Shown: positions 15,180 to 24,103, counted from the stretch's first letter. The stretch is DNA of 64,000 nucleotides from Lachnospiraceae bacterium (GCA_018056425.1 JAGPFR010000009.1:1-64000); one strand, 5' to 3'. Notes: generated by a model from the letters alone, not told the origin. Translations and numbers: made by a program.

Positions 15180-16540
15180 AGAAGTTTCTGGCAGCAAGAG
15201 AGGGCTTTTACAGAGAACTGTTTGTTCTTGTAGTTCCCATAGTTATACAAAACTTAATTGCATCATCCGTAAGTGTTGCTGACACTCTGATGCTCGGAAA
15301 TGTGGACCAGACATCCCTTTCTGCCTCGGGTCTCGCGGGACAGGTAATGTTTCTGATAAACGTCATGTTCTTCGGATTAAATTCCGCACTCACGATCCTT
15401 GCATCACAGTATTGGGGAAAGAAGGATGTAAAGGTTATATCCAAGATCCTGGGAATCGGATTGATAATCGCCATGATAGTTACGGTTTCTTTTTCCGCAG
15501 CAGCATTTTTCATTCCGAGACACGTGATGTGGATCTGGACGGATGATCCCGAGCTTATCGCGGCAGGTGCAAGATATTTGAGATTTGTAGCGCCGTCGTA
15601 TATCTTCCTCGGATTGTTCCAGCCTTATCTTACAATACTGAAGAGTTGTGAGAGAGTGGTCTTCTCGACCGTAACATCAACGGCAGCTCTTTTCATAAAT
15701 GTAATATTTAACTATCTGCTGATATTCGGCCACGGTCCTTTTCCTGAAATGGGAATCGAGGGAGCCGCCATAGCAACATCAATCTCTTGCGGAAGCGGTG
15801 CGTTAATTTGTCTGATCGATTTTCTCAGACAAAAAGATCTTCCCAGAAGTCTTCGTATAATGTTCGGAATTCCACGTGCGCTTGTTACGGATTTCTTTAA
15901 GTATTCGCTCCCTGCCTTTGTTAATGATGTAATGTGGGGACTTGCTTTTACGGTCAACTCGATCATCATGGGACATCTCGGTTCCGATATCGTAGCAGCC
16001 AATGCAGTTGTATCTTCTGTAAGAGATCTCGTAACCGTTGTTGGCTTTGGAATATCCGCAGCAGCTTCCATCATGCTCGGTAAAGAGATCGGAGAAAACC
16101 GTCTTGATGCAGCTGAAAAGGATGCTTCTTCAATCGTAAGAGTTACGATATTTTCGGGTATAATAGCCGGATTTGTTCTTCTGGTAATAAGTCCTTTTGT
16201 CCCCTGGCTTGTGGATATATCCGAGACAGCCGTCAGCTATCTTAAGATAATGCTTTATATTAATATTGCTTATCAGATGGGGCAGATCATCAATACCGTA
16301 CTTATCGCATCCATATTCAGATGCGGCGGTAATTCCAAATACGGAATGGTGCTCGATATCATATGCATGTGGTGCTTTGCCGTCCCTCTGGGACTTATCA
16401 GTGCATTTGTACTTAAGCTTCCGCCTCTTATTGTCTACGTCCTTATGTGTACCGATGAATTTGCCAAGATGCCTTTTGCGATTCACCATTATCTCAAGGG
16501 TGGATGGATCAGGAATATCACGAGGGACAATGTTGCATAA
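15176..16540 (+). CDS. MATE family efflux transporter
   Basis: A 454-residue multidrug and toxin extrusion protein with about 12 transmembrane helices, arranged as two six-helix halves. The N-terminal signature region reads VVPIVIQNLIASSVSVADTL, followed by QVMFLINVMFFGLNSALTIL, with the second half beginning near YSLPAFVNDVMWGLAFTVN. It likely exports cationic compounds using a sodium or proton gradient; the substrate cannot be deduced. ATG 15176 is chosen over earlier in-frame starts because it overlaps the stop of the small membrane-protein gene (ATGA) and has AGGAAGAAG upstream. Confidence 0.88.
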   Translation: MKKFLAAREGFYRELFVLVVPIVIQNLIASSVSVADTLMLGNVDQTSLSASGLAGQVMFLINVMFFGLNSALTILASQYWGKKDVKVISKILGIGLIIAMIVTVSFSAAAFFIPRHVMWIWTDDPELIAAGARYLRFVAPSYIFLGLFQPYLTILKSCERVVFSTVTSTAALFINVIFNYLLIFGHGPFPEMGIEGAAIATSISCGSGALICLIDFLRQKDLPRSLRIMFGIPRALVTDFFKYSLPAFVNDVMWGLAFTVNSIIMGHLGSDIVAANAVVSSVRDLVTVVGFGISAAASIMLGKEIGENRLDAAEKDASSIVRVTIFSGIIAGFVLLVISPFVPWLVDISETAVSYLKIMLYINIAYQMGQIINTVLIASIFRCGGNSKYGMVLDIICMWCFAVPLGLISAFVLKLPPLIVYVLMCTDEFAKMPFAIHHYLKGGWIRNITRDNVA

Positions 16541-16573
16541 GGTTCAGATGAATCCTGATATTTGACTGAAAAA

Positions 16574-16597
16574 AGAACCGTTAAGACGGTTCTTTTT
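16574..16597 (+). terminator. intrinsic terminator after the MATE gene
   Basis: AGAACCGT (16574-16581), loop TAAG, ACGGTTCT (16586-16593), then TTTT. It closes the pepT-MATE operon. Confidence 0.8.
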
Positions 16598-16689
16598 CTA
16601 TTGTTGTCAGGGGGGTGTTTTTGATAAAATAATTAAATAAGAATTAATTAAGGAAGAAATCGGATTTTTAACAGGTTTGGAGAAGCGAA

Positions 16690-16938
16690 ATGACTGAACA
16701 GGATCAGCAGAGACAGGATAAGGCAGAGGAAAATCTCGGGAAAGCCGTAATGGGCATTGCCTGGATCTTCTTTGCCATTAAATTCATAGTGATCGCATCG
16801 GTTGTGGCACTTCCCGTTGTGTGGCTGCTTCACAAGCCTTTGTGGATCGCTCCGATCGCAGGAGTCGTTTTATATATCCTGTGGCGGGTGGTCTGGAGAG
16901 CTTTTTGGAGATTTGTTACCTGGTCAACAAGAGATTGA
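16690..16938 (+). CDS. small membrane protein
   Basis: An 82-residue protein with a charged N-terminus (TEQDQQRQDKAEENLGK), two hydrophobic helices (about 20-45 and 51-66) and an aromatic/arginine-rich tail (RVVWRAFWRFVTW). No family recognised. TTTGGAGAAGCG precedes ATG 16690. It lies 23 bases before the hybrid histidine kinase and probably shares its transcript, so a role near that sensor is possible but unsupported by motif evidence. Confidence 0.65.
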   Translation: MTEQDQQRQDKAEENLGKAVMGIAWIFFAIKFIVIASVVALPVVWLLHKPLWIAPIAGVVLYILWRVVWRAFWRFVTWSTRD

Positions 16939-16961
16939 GTTTGCAATGAGGGATTTATCGG

Positions 16962-19289
16962 ATGAGAAATTCGGCATCCAAGAACAAGCTGTTCACCAAG
17001 ATCATATTTCTGGTTGAGTTTATTATATTGGTCACAAGTACATTGTTCTGTACGGTTTCCATATACAGGGCCAGAGTAGGAATAAGAAAAGCAATCCAGC
17101 AGAGAATGCTGGATATTTCCAATTGTGCCGCAGGATCGGTTGACGGAGACATTCTTGGTGCTTTGGATGAATCCACTGTCGGAAGTCCCGAATACAATGG
17201 TCTTTACAGCAGACTTGCTGTCTTCAGAGATAATGTAGAGCTGGAGTATGTCTATACCATTAAGAAAGTTGGCGAGAAAGATTTCATTTTCACGATGGAT
17301 CTGGATCAGGTCAGACCTGCTTCTTATGGTGACAGCGTTAAATATACCGAGGCTCTTGCAAGTGCGGGCAGAGGAGTGGCTGCTGTTGACGAAGTCCCCT
17401 ATTCGGATTCATGGGGTGTTTTCTACAGCGCATACAGTCCGGTTTTTGATTCATCCGGAAATGTTGCCGGAATAGTTGCTGCGGATTTTTCTGTTGACTG
17501 GTTTGAGGATCAGCTTTCCGCACAGACCCGGTCAACAATGATCAGCTATGCGGTAATTTTATTGTTCTCGCTTCTCGTTGCTGCGGGACTTTCACTCTTT
17601 ACGGTAAGACCCTTTGTCCGTGCGCAGGGAGAGCTGCTTGCCGAGAAGGTTCGCGCTGAAAGTGCAAATCTCGCAAAGAGTGATTTCCTTGCAAATATGT
17701 CTCACGAGATCAGGACTCCCATCAATGCCGTTCTCGGAATGAACGAGATGATACTCAGAGAGGATCAGCGCGCACAGGAACTTGCGGTGAATGATTCCGT
17801 GGACATGATCGAGACATTGAAAAATATCAATGTATATGCAAGTGATGTTAAGAATGCCGGACATAATCTTCTTGCGATAGTAAATGATATTCTCGATTTC
17901 TCAAAGATCGAAGCAGGTAAGATGGATATTACGGAAGCACCTTACCAGCTCAGTTCTCTTTTGAACGACCTGAATAATATGATTCTGTTCAAGGCTCAGG
18001 ATAAAAAGCTTGTTTTTAAGATCGATGTAGACCGTACCCTTCCCGATGATCTGTACGGTGATGAAGTTCGTGTCCGTCAGGTTCTCACCAATATTCTGGG
18101 AAATGCTGTCAAATACACCGAAAAAGGTTCCGTAAGACTCACTCTTCGCGGAGAAGAACAGGGTGACGGAACGATACTTCTCAAAGCAGAAATATCCGAT
18201 ACGGGAATCGGAATACGTCCCGAAGATAAAGATAAGCTGTTTACCAAGTTCCAGCGGCTTGAAATGGAAAAAAACAGCACGGTCGAGGGAACAGGTCTGG
18301 GACTTGTCATCACGCAGCGCCTGCTCGATATGATGGGCGGAACCATTTCTGTGGAAAGTGAATACGGTAAAGGATCGGTATTTACCGTAACCATTCCTCA
18401 AAGAATCGTATCAAACGTATCTGTAGGAAATTTCCAGGAACGTTTTGAAAACAATATGCAGCATGGCAGCAGCTATAAAGAATCATTCCGGGCACCGGGT
18501 GCAAGGATCCTTGTCGTGGATGATACGAGAATAAACCTTGCGGTTGTTGAAAACCTTCTCAAGAGTACATTAATGAGGATCGATACCGCACTCTCAGGAG
18601 CGGAGGCAGTTAAGAAAGCGGAGGATACCGCATACGATCTGATCCTGATGGATCAGCGAATGCCGGAGATGGATGGAACAGAAGCGCTTCATAAGATACG
18701 CGAAACTTCCGGAGGAAAGAGTTCGAAGGCTCCTGTAATATGTCTGACTGCCGATGCGGTTATAGGTGCAAAGGAAAGATATCTGTCCGAAGGTTTTTCG
18801 GATTATCTTACCAAGCCCATCGACAGCTTTGCACTCGAGAAGATGCTTAAAAAATATCTGCCCTCATCAAAAGTGGAATTGGTGAAAGCAGAAGAAAAGC
18901 CGGAAGAAGTTCATGAAGAAACATCCGCCGATGGTTTTGATGTTTTAAGGGCTGCCGGAGTAAATCCTTCCGTAGGACTTCAATATACAAATAATGATGA
19001 AAGCTTTTACCGTACAATGCTCAATGAATATGCGGTAAGTTATCCGGAAAAATCCGGAAAGATCAATGAGAATTTTTCCGGCGGGAATTGGAAAGAGTAC
19101 GGAGTGTATGTACACGCACTTAAGAGTACATCCAAAATGATAGGAGCCATGGAATTATCCGAGCTGGCATTAAGACTCGAAGAAGCGGCTAAAAATTCGG
19201 ATGTCGACACCATCAAGGGTAAACACGATCTGATGATGAAACGATATGAAGCGGTAACAAAGGCAATTAACATTACCGCATCGAAATGA
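16962..19289 (+). CDS. hybrid sensor histidine kinase with receiver and Hpt domains
   Basis: A 775-residue membrane sensor. Two hydrophobic helices (about 12-32 and 190-215) flank an extracellular sensing domain of Cache type. The HisKA box ANMSHEIRTPINAVLGMNE places the phosphoacceptor at His248. The HATPase follows with N box (ILGNAVKYTEKG), SDTGIGI and GTGLGLVITQ. A receiver domain starts near 516 (ILVVDDTRINL) with phosphoacceptor Asp in LILMDQRMPEMDG. A C-terminal Hpt domain carries VHALKSTSKMIG with His718. All relay modules are on one chain; no output regulator is adjacent. A 13-bp stem terminator follows the stop. Confidence 0.92.
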   Translation: MRNSASKNKLFTKIIFLVEFIILVTSTLFCTVSIYRARVGIRKAIQQRMLDISNCAAGSVDGDILGALDESTVGSPEYNGLYSRLAVFRDNVELEYVYTIKKVGEKDFIFTMDLDQVRPASYGDSVKYTEALASAGRGVAAVDEVPYSDSWGVFYSAYSPVFDSSGNVAGIVAADFSVDWFEDQLSAQTRSTMISYAVILLFSLLVAAGLSLFTVRPFVRAQGELLAEKVRAESANLAKSDFLANMSHEIRTPINAVLGMNEMILREDQRAQELAVNDSVDMIETLKNINVYASDVKNAGHNLLAIVNDILDFSKIEAGKMDITEAPYQLSSLLNDLNNMILFKAQDKKLVFKIDVDRTLPDDLYGDEVRVRQVLTNILGNAVKYTEKGSVRLTLRGEEQGDGTILLKAEISDTGIGIRPEDKDKLFTKFQRLEMEKNSTVEGTGLGLVITQRLLDMMGGTISVESEYGKGSVFTVTIPQRIVSNVSVGNFQERFENNMQHGSSYKESFRAPGARILVVDDTRINLAVVENLLKSTLMRIDTALSGAEAVKKAEDTAYDLILMDQRMPEMDGTEALHKIRETSGGKSSKAPVICLTADAVIGAKERYLSEGFSDYLTKPIDSFALEKMLKKYLPSSKVELVKAEEKPEEVHEETSADGFDVLRAAGVNPSVGLQYTNNDESFYRTMLNEYAVSYPEKSGKINENFSGGNWKEYGVYVHALKSTSKMIGAMELSELALRLEEAAKNSDVDTIKGKHDLMMKRYEAVTKAINITASK

Positions 19290-19292
19290 TCA

Positions 19293-19323
19293 AAACCGCT
19301 TATCCGATATGGATAAGCGGTTT
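19293..19323. terminator. 13-bp perfect hairpin, probably bidirectional terminator
   Basis: AAACCGCTTATCC (19293-19305), loop GATAT, GGATAAGCGGTTT (19311-19323). A-rich before and T-rich after, it separates the kinase gene from the glycosidase gene. Confidence 0.75.
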
Positions 19324-19341
19324 ATAAATTGGGGGTAATAA

Positions 19342-21156
19342 ATGAAATTATCTGAAAGACCTATGGAAATCACTGATAAGGCGTATCGATATGATTCGTT
19401 TAAAAACGGCGCAGTGGTTCCCGGGAAAAAATTCGGAAGACTTCCTGCGATGGGATGGAACAGCTGGAATGCTTTCGGAAGCGGAAACACGGAAGCACTT
19501 ACTAAATTGATGGCTGAAAAACTGGTTGAACTCGGGCTGGACAAACTCGGATATAAATATGTGGTGCTGGATGACGGATGCTATAAACCCGAAAGAGTAA
19601 ACGGTCTGTTATCAAATGAAGAAGAAAAATTTCCTTCCGGGTTTAAAGCTCTTGCTGATTTCATTCATTCCAGGGGACTTAAGTTCGGAATGTACAATGA
19701 TATCGGAAGTAATCTCTGCGCCGGTGCAGCAGTCGGAACATGCGGACATGAAACAGAGGATGCACAGACTTATATCGACTGGGACATTGATTTTATCAAG
19801 GTTGATAATTGTTACTACCTGTGGGACAATGCGACATTTTCAAACGCTGAAAATGCCCGATATACATATGCTCCGGCAATCAAAAGTATTCGCATAAAAG
19901 GCTGCGGTATTGATGTTTCATTAAATGCATCAGGCGACGGAATGCTTTTCGGAAACGGAGTATTTACATACGGGGAAGAAGGAGACAGGTATGTAAAGGG
20001 AATCGGAACGTTCGACGGAACGGGTCCTGACAATACACCTGTCGGAGAATTGAGCGGTGAACTCAGGTTTGCGGTATCTTCCTGTGAAGAAGGTGACGCA
20101 GAACTTACGATAATATATGCAACCGGAAGAGAACCGGAAACCGGAAGCTGGCTTGAAGTGGCGGTAGGATGCGGAGATGACACCGAGTATTACTATGACG
20201 ATCTTCTTCCGGAATCGGAAAGTAAAGATTCGTTTATTGAATCTGCACCTATAAAGATCTGCTTGAAAAAAGGTGAAAATATTCTCCGACTGATGAATCA
20301 CAGACGTCAGGAGAATACTCTTTGTTCATATGCCGAACTGGTAAAGGGATTCGAAGAAGCGTTTAATCGCGGATCTGTAAGAAAGGATATTATCCTCTCG
20401 ATATGTGAATGGGGTAAAACCCAGCCTCAGAACTGGGGATATAAGGTCGGTGATTCCTGGAGGATTCTTAACGATATTACGTTTCAGGTAGGAGCAGACG
20501 GAAATCCCGGACATGGCAACTGGTCGGGTGATTATACTACCGGTGTCACAAACCAGTATAACAAAGCGGTTATCATGGATGAGTTCGCAGGACTGTCCAA
20601 AGGCTGGAATGATCCGGACATGATGATGATCGGAATGGACGGACTTGATGAAACCATGTGCAAGACTCACATGGCCATGTGGTGTATGATGAACGCACCG
20701 CTTATGCTCGGACTCGATCTCAGAAGAATTGAGAAGGGAGACCGGATCCATAATATTATTTCAAATAAAAATCTCATAGCATTAAATCAGGATCTGCTCG
20801 GAATTCAGGCAAAGAGAATTTACTCCACTCTCGAGAAAGATAATCCTGACAAGGTATATCTTCGCGACAATAAACGTGTTGATGTGCTTGCAAAACCACT
20901 TTCCGACGGAAGTATCGCACTTGCTTTCTTTAATCTTGATACTGAAGATGCAAATGAAAAAATACGTGTGGATAAAGATCTGATCCTGAAATATCTGCGC
21001 GATAAGATGAAGGATCCGGATGCATTTGAAAATGCCGGGAGTTATTCGGTAACTGATCTTTGGAATAATGAATCTCAAAATACGGATGGCGGCATTTTTG
21101 GGATAGAAGGGATCAAAGCATGCGACAGCATTGTATGGAGGATAAAGCCTTCGTGA
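19342..21156 (+). CDS. GH27-family glycoside hydrolase with internal carbohydrate-binding-like insertion
   Basis: A 604-residue clan GH-D enzyme, probably an alpha-galactosidase or related alpha-glycosidase. The barrel opens with MGWNSWNAFGSGNTE and has VVLDDGC, FGMYNDIGSNLCAG and DFIKVDNCYY, where Asp155 is the expected nucleophile. The expected acid/base is the Asp of WRILNDI (Asp378). GWNDPDMMMIG and APLMLGLDLR follow, then a C-terminal beta domain. Between about residues 172 and 335 there is a beta-rich insertion (IDVSLNASGDG ... LEVAVGCGDD ... GENILRLMN) that looks like a CBM6/35-type sandwich and interrupts the barrel. No signal peptide, so it acts in the cytoplasm on imported sugars. 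The stop overlaps the next gene (GTGA). Confidence 0.82.
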   Translation: MKLSERPMEITDKAYRYDSFKNGAVVPGKKFGRLPAMGWNSWNAFGSGNTEALTKLMAEKLVELGLDKLGYKYVVLDDGCYKPERVNGLLSNEEEKFPSGFKALADFIHSRGLKFGMYNDIGSNLCAGAAVGTCGHETEDAQTYIDWDIDFIKVDNCYYLWDNATFSNAENARYTYAPAIKSIRIKGCGIDVSLNASGDGMLFGNGVFTYGEEGDRYVKGIGTFDGTGPDNTPVGELSGELRFAVSSCEEGDAELTIIYATGREPETGSWLEVAVGCGDDTEYYYDDLLPESESKDSFIESAPIKICLKKGENILRLMNHRRQENTLCSYAELVKGFEEAFNRGSVRKDIILSICEWGKTQPQNWGYKVGDSWRILNDITFQVGADGNPGHGNWSGDYTTGVTNQYNKAVIMDEFAGLSKGWNDPDMMMIGMDGLDETMCKTHMAMWCMMNAPLMLGLDLRRIEKGDRIHNIISNKNLIALNQDLLGIQAKRIYSTLEKDNPDKVYLRDNKRVDVLAKPLSDGSIALAFFNLDTEDANEKIRVDKDLILKYLRDKMKDPDAFENAGSYSVTDLWNNESQNTDGGIFGIEGIKACDSIVWRIKPS

Positions 21157-21527
21157 GCCTTCGCGATTTTTTGAAATTGCTTTTAAATACGGATAATGAG
21201 ATCGATAAAGCGCATGATAACGGACTTATCGATCTTTATATGACGGAGCATTCCGAAGAAAACATTCTTCGGAAAGATGCGGCAAGGATACTGCATTTAT
21301 ATCTGAAAAATATTTCTCATATAAAGGATGAGGAGAATATCTCGAAGGCATCCGTTTTGAAAGATCTGTATGACTGCAGAGTGTGTGCAGATCATATCGC
21401 ACAGGTTTATTTAAAAGGAGTAATGAAAGGATATGATTATTCCGGTGGTTTGATGATCTTTGATCCTAATGTCGAGATTACCGCGGAAGAAGCAAGAGAA
21501 GCCATTTCGAAAGCCATAGCGCTTTAA
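21153..21527 (+). CDS. hypothetical protein resembling an S-layer-homology-type helical module
   Basis: About 124 residues. The chosen GTG 21153 overlaps the glycosidase stop (GTGA) and has GGAGG 11 bases upstream; in-frame ATGs at 21120 and 21135 lack a ribosome site. The sequence pattern (RKDAARILHLYLKN ... HIAQVYLKGVMKGYDYSGG ... EITAEEAREAISKAI) resembles an SLH-type repeat, with its K-G-[IV]-M-x-G-Y and E-x-T-x-x-E-A segments. Unlike surface SLH proteins it has no signal peptide, so a cytoplasmic role linked to the glycosidase is more likely. Function unknown. Confidence 0.6.
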   Translation: MSLRDFLKLLLNTDNEIDKAHDNGLIDLYMTEHSEENILRKDAARILHLYLKNISHIKDEENISKASVLKDLYDCRVCADHIAQVYLKGVMKGYDYSGGLMIFDPNVEITAEEAREAISKAIAL

Positions 21528-21555
21528 TTGATCTGTATATGAAAGGAAGACTGTT

Positions 21556-21792
21556 ATGGAAAGCACATCCGAAGCATATTTATTTGGTCAGATTCTCGGA
21601 ACACATTCCTTCCTGTTAAAGGACGGATTCTTAAGACCCGACGAATACTCTGAGATCGGGGCACAGTATTTCCTTCCCGGAGGTGAGACTGTCAGATTTG
21701 CGAGTGCATGCTCGGGGATTGCAATCTCACGTTTCCCGCTTCCTTTGAATCCGCCGAAACTTGAGGAAGTAAATATGCTTCTTGGAAGGTAA
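21556..21792 (+). CDS. small hypothetical protein
   Basis: A 78-residue protein starting MESTSEAYLFGQILGTHSFL, with a glycine- and serine-rich middle and a proline-rich end (RFPLPLNPPKLEE). No family recognised, no signal peptide, no clear transmembrane helix. AAAGGAAG precedes ATG 21556. It follows the SLH-like gene by 28 bases and may be the end of the glycosidase transcript. Confidence 0.5.
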   Translation: MESTSEAYLFGQILGTHSFLLKDGFLRPDEYSEIGAQYFLPGGETVRFASACSGIAISRFPLPLNPPKLEEVNMLLGR

Positions 21793-21881
21793 TACTTTCG
21801 CTAAATTATGCCGATAATAATATTGATAGGGTAACTATCTGATGAAAAGGATTTCAAGGTATTGATACACGGAGGCATCAT

Positions 21882-22463
21882 ATGAAAATTGGTGAAGCTA
21901 AGCCTGCCTATTATTCAAACAGACGAATGCTCGTAGATCAGATCCGTGATCTTGCTTCTAAAAAGGAAAAAGCAGAGAGTGCCTTTAAGGCTACGGGTGA
22001 TACAGCATTCTCGGATCAGGCAGCAACACTTGAACTATCCCTGGAAGCGACTCAGAAAGCATTCGATGAAAATCAAAAAGTTCTGGATTCTCTTATCGAA
22101 CAGGAAGTTGCAATAGCCAATATGGAGGTCTCCAAACAGCAGGGTGATGCGATGGAAGAAGAGATGAAAAATCTCGGAAAGATCATGATCGTATTCAGAC
22201 GCCTTGCAAAAGGGGATATTGTTCCTCTTTCCGATGAAAAAAAGCTGATGGAATACGATGATAAGATGTATCAAATGGCCAAGAACATGCAGGCCATGGC
22301 ACAGCAAATGGAAAAGGAGCACGAAAAGCACAAATCCCTTTGGGAGGATGAAGAAAAGAAAGAATACCCGGATCCTCAGGAGGTTGCAGATAATTCCGAA
22401 TTCGGCGGGGAGCTCCCCGATATTGAAATCCCCGAAGTGACGACAGAAAATATTGAACTGTAA
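21882..22463 (+). CDS. hypothetical coiled-coil protein
   Basis: A 193-residue soluble, charged protein dominated by helices with coiled-coil character (about 15-75 and 120-155), including QMAKNMQAMAQQMEKEHEKH. The acidic C-terminus (ELPDIEIPEVTTENIEL) is likely unstructured. No catalytic motif. ACGGAGGCATC precedes ATG 21882, a good ribosome site. Seemingly a stand-alone gene; function cannot be stated. Similar Met/Gln-rich coiled coils occur in cytoskeletal or secretion-related helper proteins, but this is only a resemblance. Confidence 0.6.
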   Translation: MKIGEAKPAYYSNRRMLVDQIRDLASKKEKAESAFKATGDTAFSDQAATLELSLEATQKAFDENQKVLDSLIEQEVAIANMEVSKQQGDAMEEEMKNLGKIMIVFRRLAKGDIVPLSDEKKLMEYDDKMYQMAKNMQAMAQQMEKEHEKHKSLWEDEEKKEYPDPQEVADNSEFGGELPDIEIPEVTTENIEL

Positions 22464-22474
22464 GAATTACGGTG

Positions 22475-22503
22475 TTGACACCTGACGTTTACCGATATAG
22501 AAT
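22475..22503 (+). promoter_or_regulatory. near-consensus sigma-A promoter
   Basis: TTGACA (22475-22480), 17-base spacer, TAGAAT (22498-22503). It drives a leader of about 210 bases that ends in a terminator right before the kinase-GNAT gene. Confidence 0.75.
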
Positions 22504-22528
22504 CAACGTAATAAATTTGTTGGGAGAT

Positions 22529-22639
22529 ATGCTCTTGAAAAGCAATTCAATGAGATATTCATACATTTCCATTATTACCATGTACGCTGAATACGTATAT
22601 GGTATTAAAGGCGTGTGTAAATATCCGGATTGCAGATAA
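22529..22639 (+). CDS. possible 36-residue leader peptide
   Basis: ATG 22529 to TAA 22639, within the short leader between the promoter (22475-22503) and the terminator (22674-22704). The peptide starts MLLKSNSMRYSYISI and is rich in Tyr, Ile and Ser. GGGAG lies only two bases before the ATG, so initiation would be weak; the ATG at 22550 is an alternative. Its stop codon falls in GATAAG (22635-22640), which is complementary to CTTATC (22679-22684) in the terminator's left arm, a layout suited to attenuation. Confidence 0.35.
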   Translation: MLLKSNSMRYSYISIITMYAEYVYGIKGVCKYPDCR

Positions 22640-22673
22640 GAGTGGATTTCTCATAAATAAGAGATGAATGTTG

Positions 22674-22704
22674 ACCGCTTATCCTGCAGGATAGGCGGTT
22701 TTTT
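22674..22704 (+). terminator. terminator/attenuator just upstream of the kinase-GNAT gene
   Basis: ACCGCTTATCCT (22674-22685) pairs with AGGATAGGCGGT (22688-22699), followed by TTTTTT. The ribosome site of the next gene begins only five bases later, so this element must be read through for expression. An upstream segment, TGCAGATAAG (22631-22640), could pair with its left arm as antiterminator. Confidence 0.7.
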
Positions 22705-22721
22705 GTTAGGGAGGTATGTTT

Positions 22722-23783
22722 ATGGATCTGATAGTTATAATCGGAAGCGGCGCGGTCGGTAAGATGACGGTCGGGCAGGAACTTATGAAGATCACTGACT
22801 TCAGATTGTTCCACAATCACATGATGATCGAACCGGTACTTGAGATCTTCGGGAAATTTGACGGAAGCGTTGTCGGAAGACTTCGTGATGTAGTTTTTGA
22901 AGAATTCATGAAGACCAATTACCGTGGTATGATCTTTACCTTTATGTGGGCGTTTGATATGCAGGGGGACTGGGACTATATCAAATCCGTTACAGATAAA
23001 TTTGAAGCAACCGGCGGAACGGTATACTATGTTGAACTTGTTGCCGACAGGGCGGTGAGACTTGAGAGAAACAGGTCTGAAAACAGACTGAAGAATAAGG
23101 CATCAAAGCGCGATATCGAGGCTTCGGAAGGGAGAATGCTGAGGGAAGAGACAAAGTATCGTATTGTAAGTAATGAGGGGGAGATCCCTTTTGAAAATTA
23201 CATCAAGATTGATAATACGCATCTTGAACCCGATGTTGTGGCGAAGATGATCAAAGACAGATTTAATCTTCCGGATAAGGGAAATGCCGATCTGGTCAAC
23301 AGGATAAAACTCGATCCGGTTAAAGAGCAGGAAATCGGTATACTTCATGAAATGCAGGTCAAGAGTTTTATGCCTCTTTACGAAAAGTATCATGACGAAG
23401 GTTCACCTGCCATCGAGCCTGTTGAAAGAATACAGAGAAGATTTGCGGTCACAAACAGGAAATACTATTTCATACTTCTCGACGGAGTAAGAGTCGGTGG
23501 GATCAATATAGGTCATAATGATCCGAATGAACATGAGGTTTCTTTCATCAGTCCGCTCTTCGTTCTTCCGGAATATCAGAACCGCGGAATAGGGTATGTA
23601 GCGATCCAAAAAGCATTTGAACTTTTGCCGGATGTAAAAACCTGGAAGCTTGAAACTCTGCTTCAGGAGCCCGCGAACTGTCATTTGTATGAGAAATGCG
23701 GATTTGTAAGAGTCGGAGAAGAAAAGCCGGTTAATGATAAACTGACACTCATCGATTACGTCCTGGAGAAACAGAAGGCGTAA
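22722..23783 (+). CDS. P-loop kinase-like domain fused to GNAT acetyltransferase
   Basis: A 353-residue two-domain protein. The N-terminal half has the P-loop GSGAVGKMTVG at residues 7-17 and resembles small-molecule kinases of the shikimate kinase/AAA_33 type (LFHNHMMIEPVLEIF, then a lid rich in Arg: RAVRLERNRSENRLKNK). The C-terminal half (about 185-353) is a GNAT acetyltransferase with the acetyl-CoA loop VLPEYQNRGIGYVAIQKAF and the closing LYEKCGFVRVG. The combination recalls bifunctional antibiotic-modifying enzymes, but the substrate is unknown. ATG 22722, seven bases after GGGAGG, is preferred to ATG 22716, which is too close to it. The leader upstream suggests regulated readthrough. 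Confidence 0.75.
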   Translation: MDLIVIIGSGAVGKMTVGQELMKITDFRLFHNHMMIEPVLEIFGKFDGSVVGRLRDVVFEEFMKTNYRGMIFTFMWAFDMQGDWDYIKSVTDKFEATGGTVYYVELVADRAVRLERNRSENRLKNKASKRDIEASEGRMLREETKYRIVSNEGEIPFENYIKIDNTHLEPDVVAKMIKDRFNLPDKGNADLVNRIKLDPVKEQEIGILHEMQVKSFMPLYEKYHDEGSPAIEPVERIQRRFAVTNRKYYFILLDGVRVGGINIGHNDPNEHEVSFISPLFVLPEYQNRGIGYVAIQKAFELLPDVKTWKLETLLQEPANCHLYEKCGFVRVGEEKPVNDKLTLIDYVLEKQKA

Positions 23784-23792
23784 ACGGTTGTC

Positions 23793-23821
23793 TTGACAGA
23801 TATAAATTTCCTGTGTTACAT
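23793..23821 (+). promoter_or_regulatory. sigma-A promoter of the T-box/trpB unit
   Basis: TTGACA (23793-23798), 17-base spacer, TTACAT (23816-23821). The expected transcript start near 23828 lies just before the T-box stem I. Confidence 0.7.
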
Positions 23822-23831
23822 TCAGATAAAC

Positions 23832-24103
23832 CGTTGAGGAAGAGTAAGTAAGTTAGGACCTCCTTTTAAGAGAGAGCTTCGGATGGTGTGATCGGAGCAA
23901 AAGTGTTTTGACCGAATGGACTTCTGAGGGCGATCAGAAACGCTTTGCGGAGTATGAGAGACGGAGGTGAATCTCCGTTAACAAATTCGGCATATGGTCG
24001 TATGCGCTAAGTGGGTGTGAGTTCACACCAAGCCGGGTGGCACCGCAGGTAAACATTCTACCTGTCCCAGCAGTAACTATTACTGTGGGACAGGTATTTT
24101 TTT
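23832..24103 (+). promoter_or_regulatory. T-box riboswitch, probable tryptophan specificity
   Basis: The T-box core GCCGGGTGGCACCGC (24033-24047) is followed by the antiterminator/terminator region. Stem I begins near 23845 and carries the usual 3' segment GAATGGAC-TTCTGAGGGCG (23915-23933); the specifier codon is read as TGG (23917-23919), that is Trp. This agrees with the TrpB-type enzyme downstream. Uncharged tRNA-Trp should stabilise the antiterminator and allow transcription. Specifier placement was judged by eye. Confidence 0.9.
24059..24103 (+). terminator. intrinsic terminator of the T-box
   Basis: ACCTGTCCCA (24060-24069) pairs with TGGGACAGGT (24086-24095), with an inner CAGTA/TACTG stem, followed by ATTTTTTT. 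The left arm overlaps the antiterminator half, as expected for T-box control. Confidence 0.85.
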
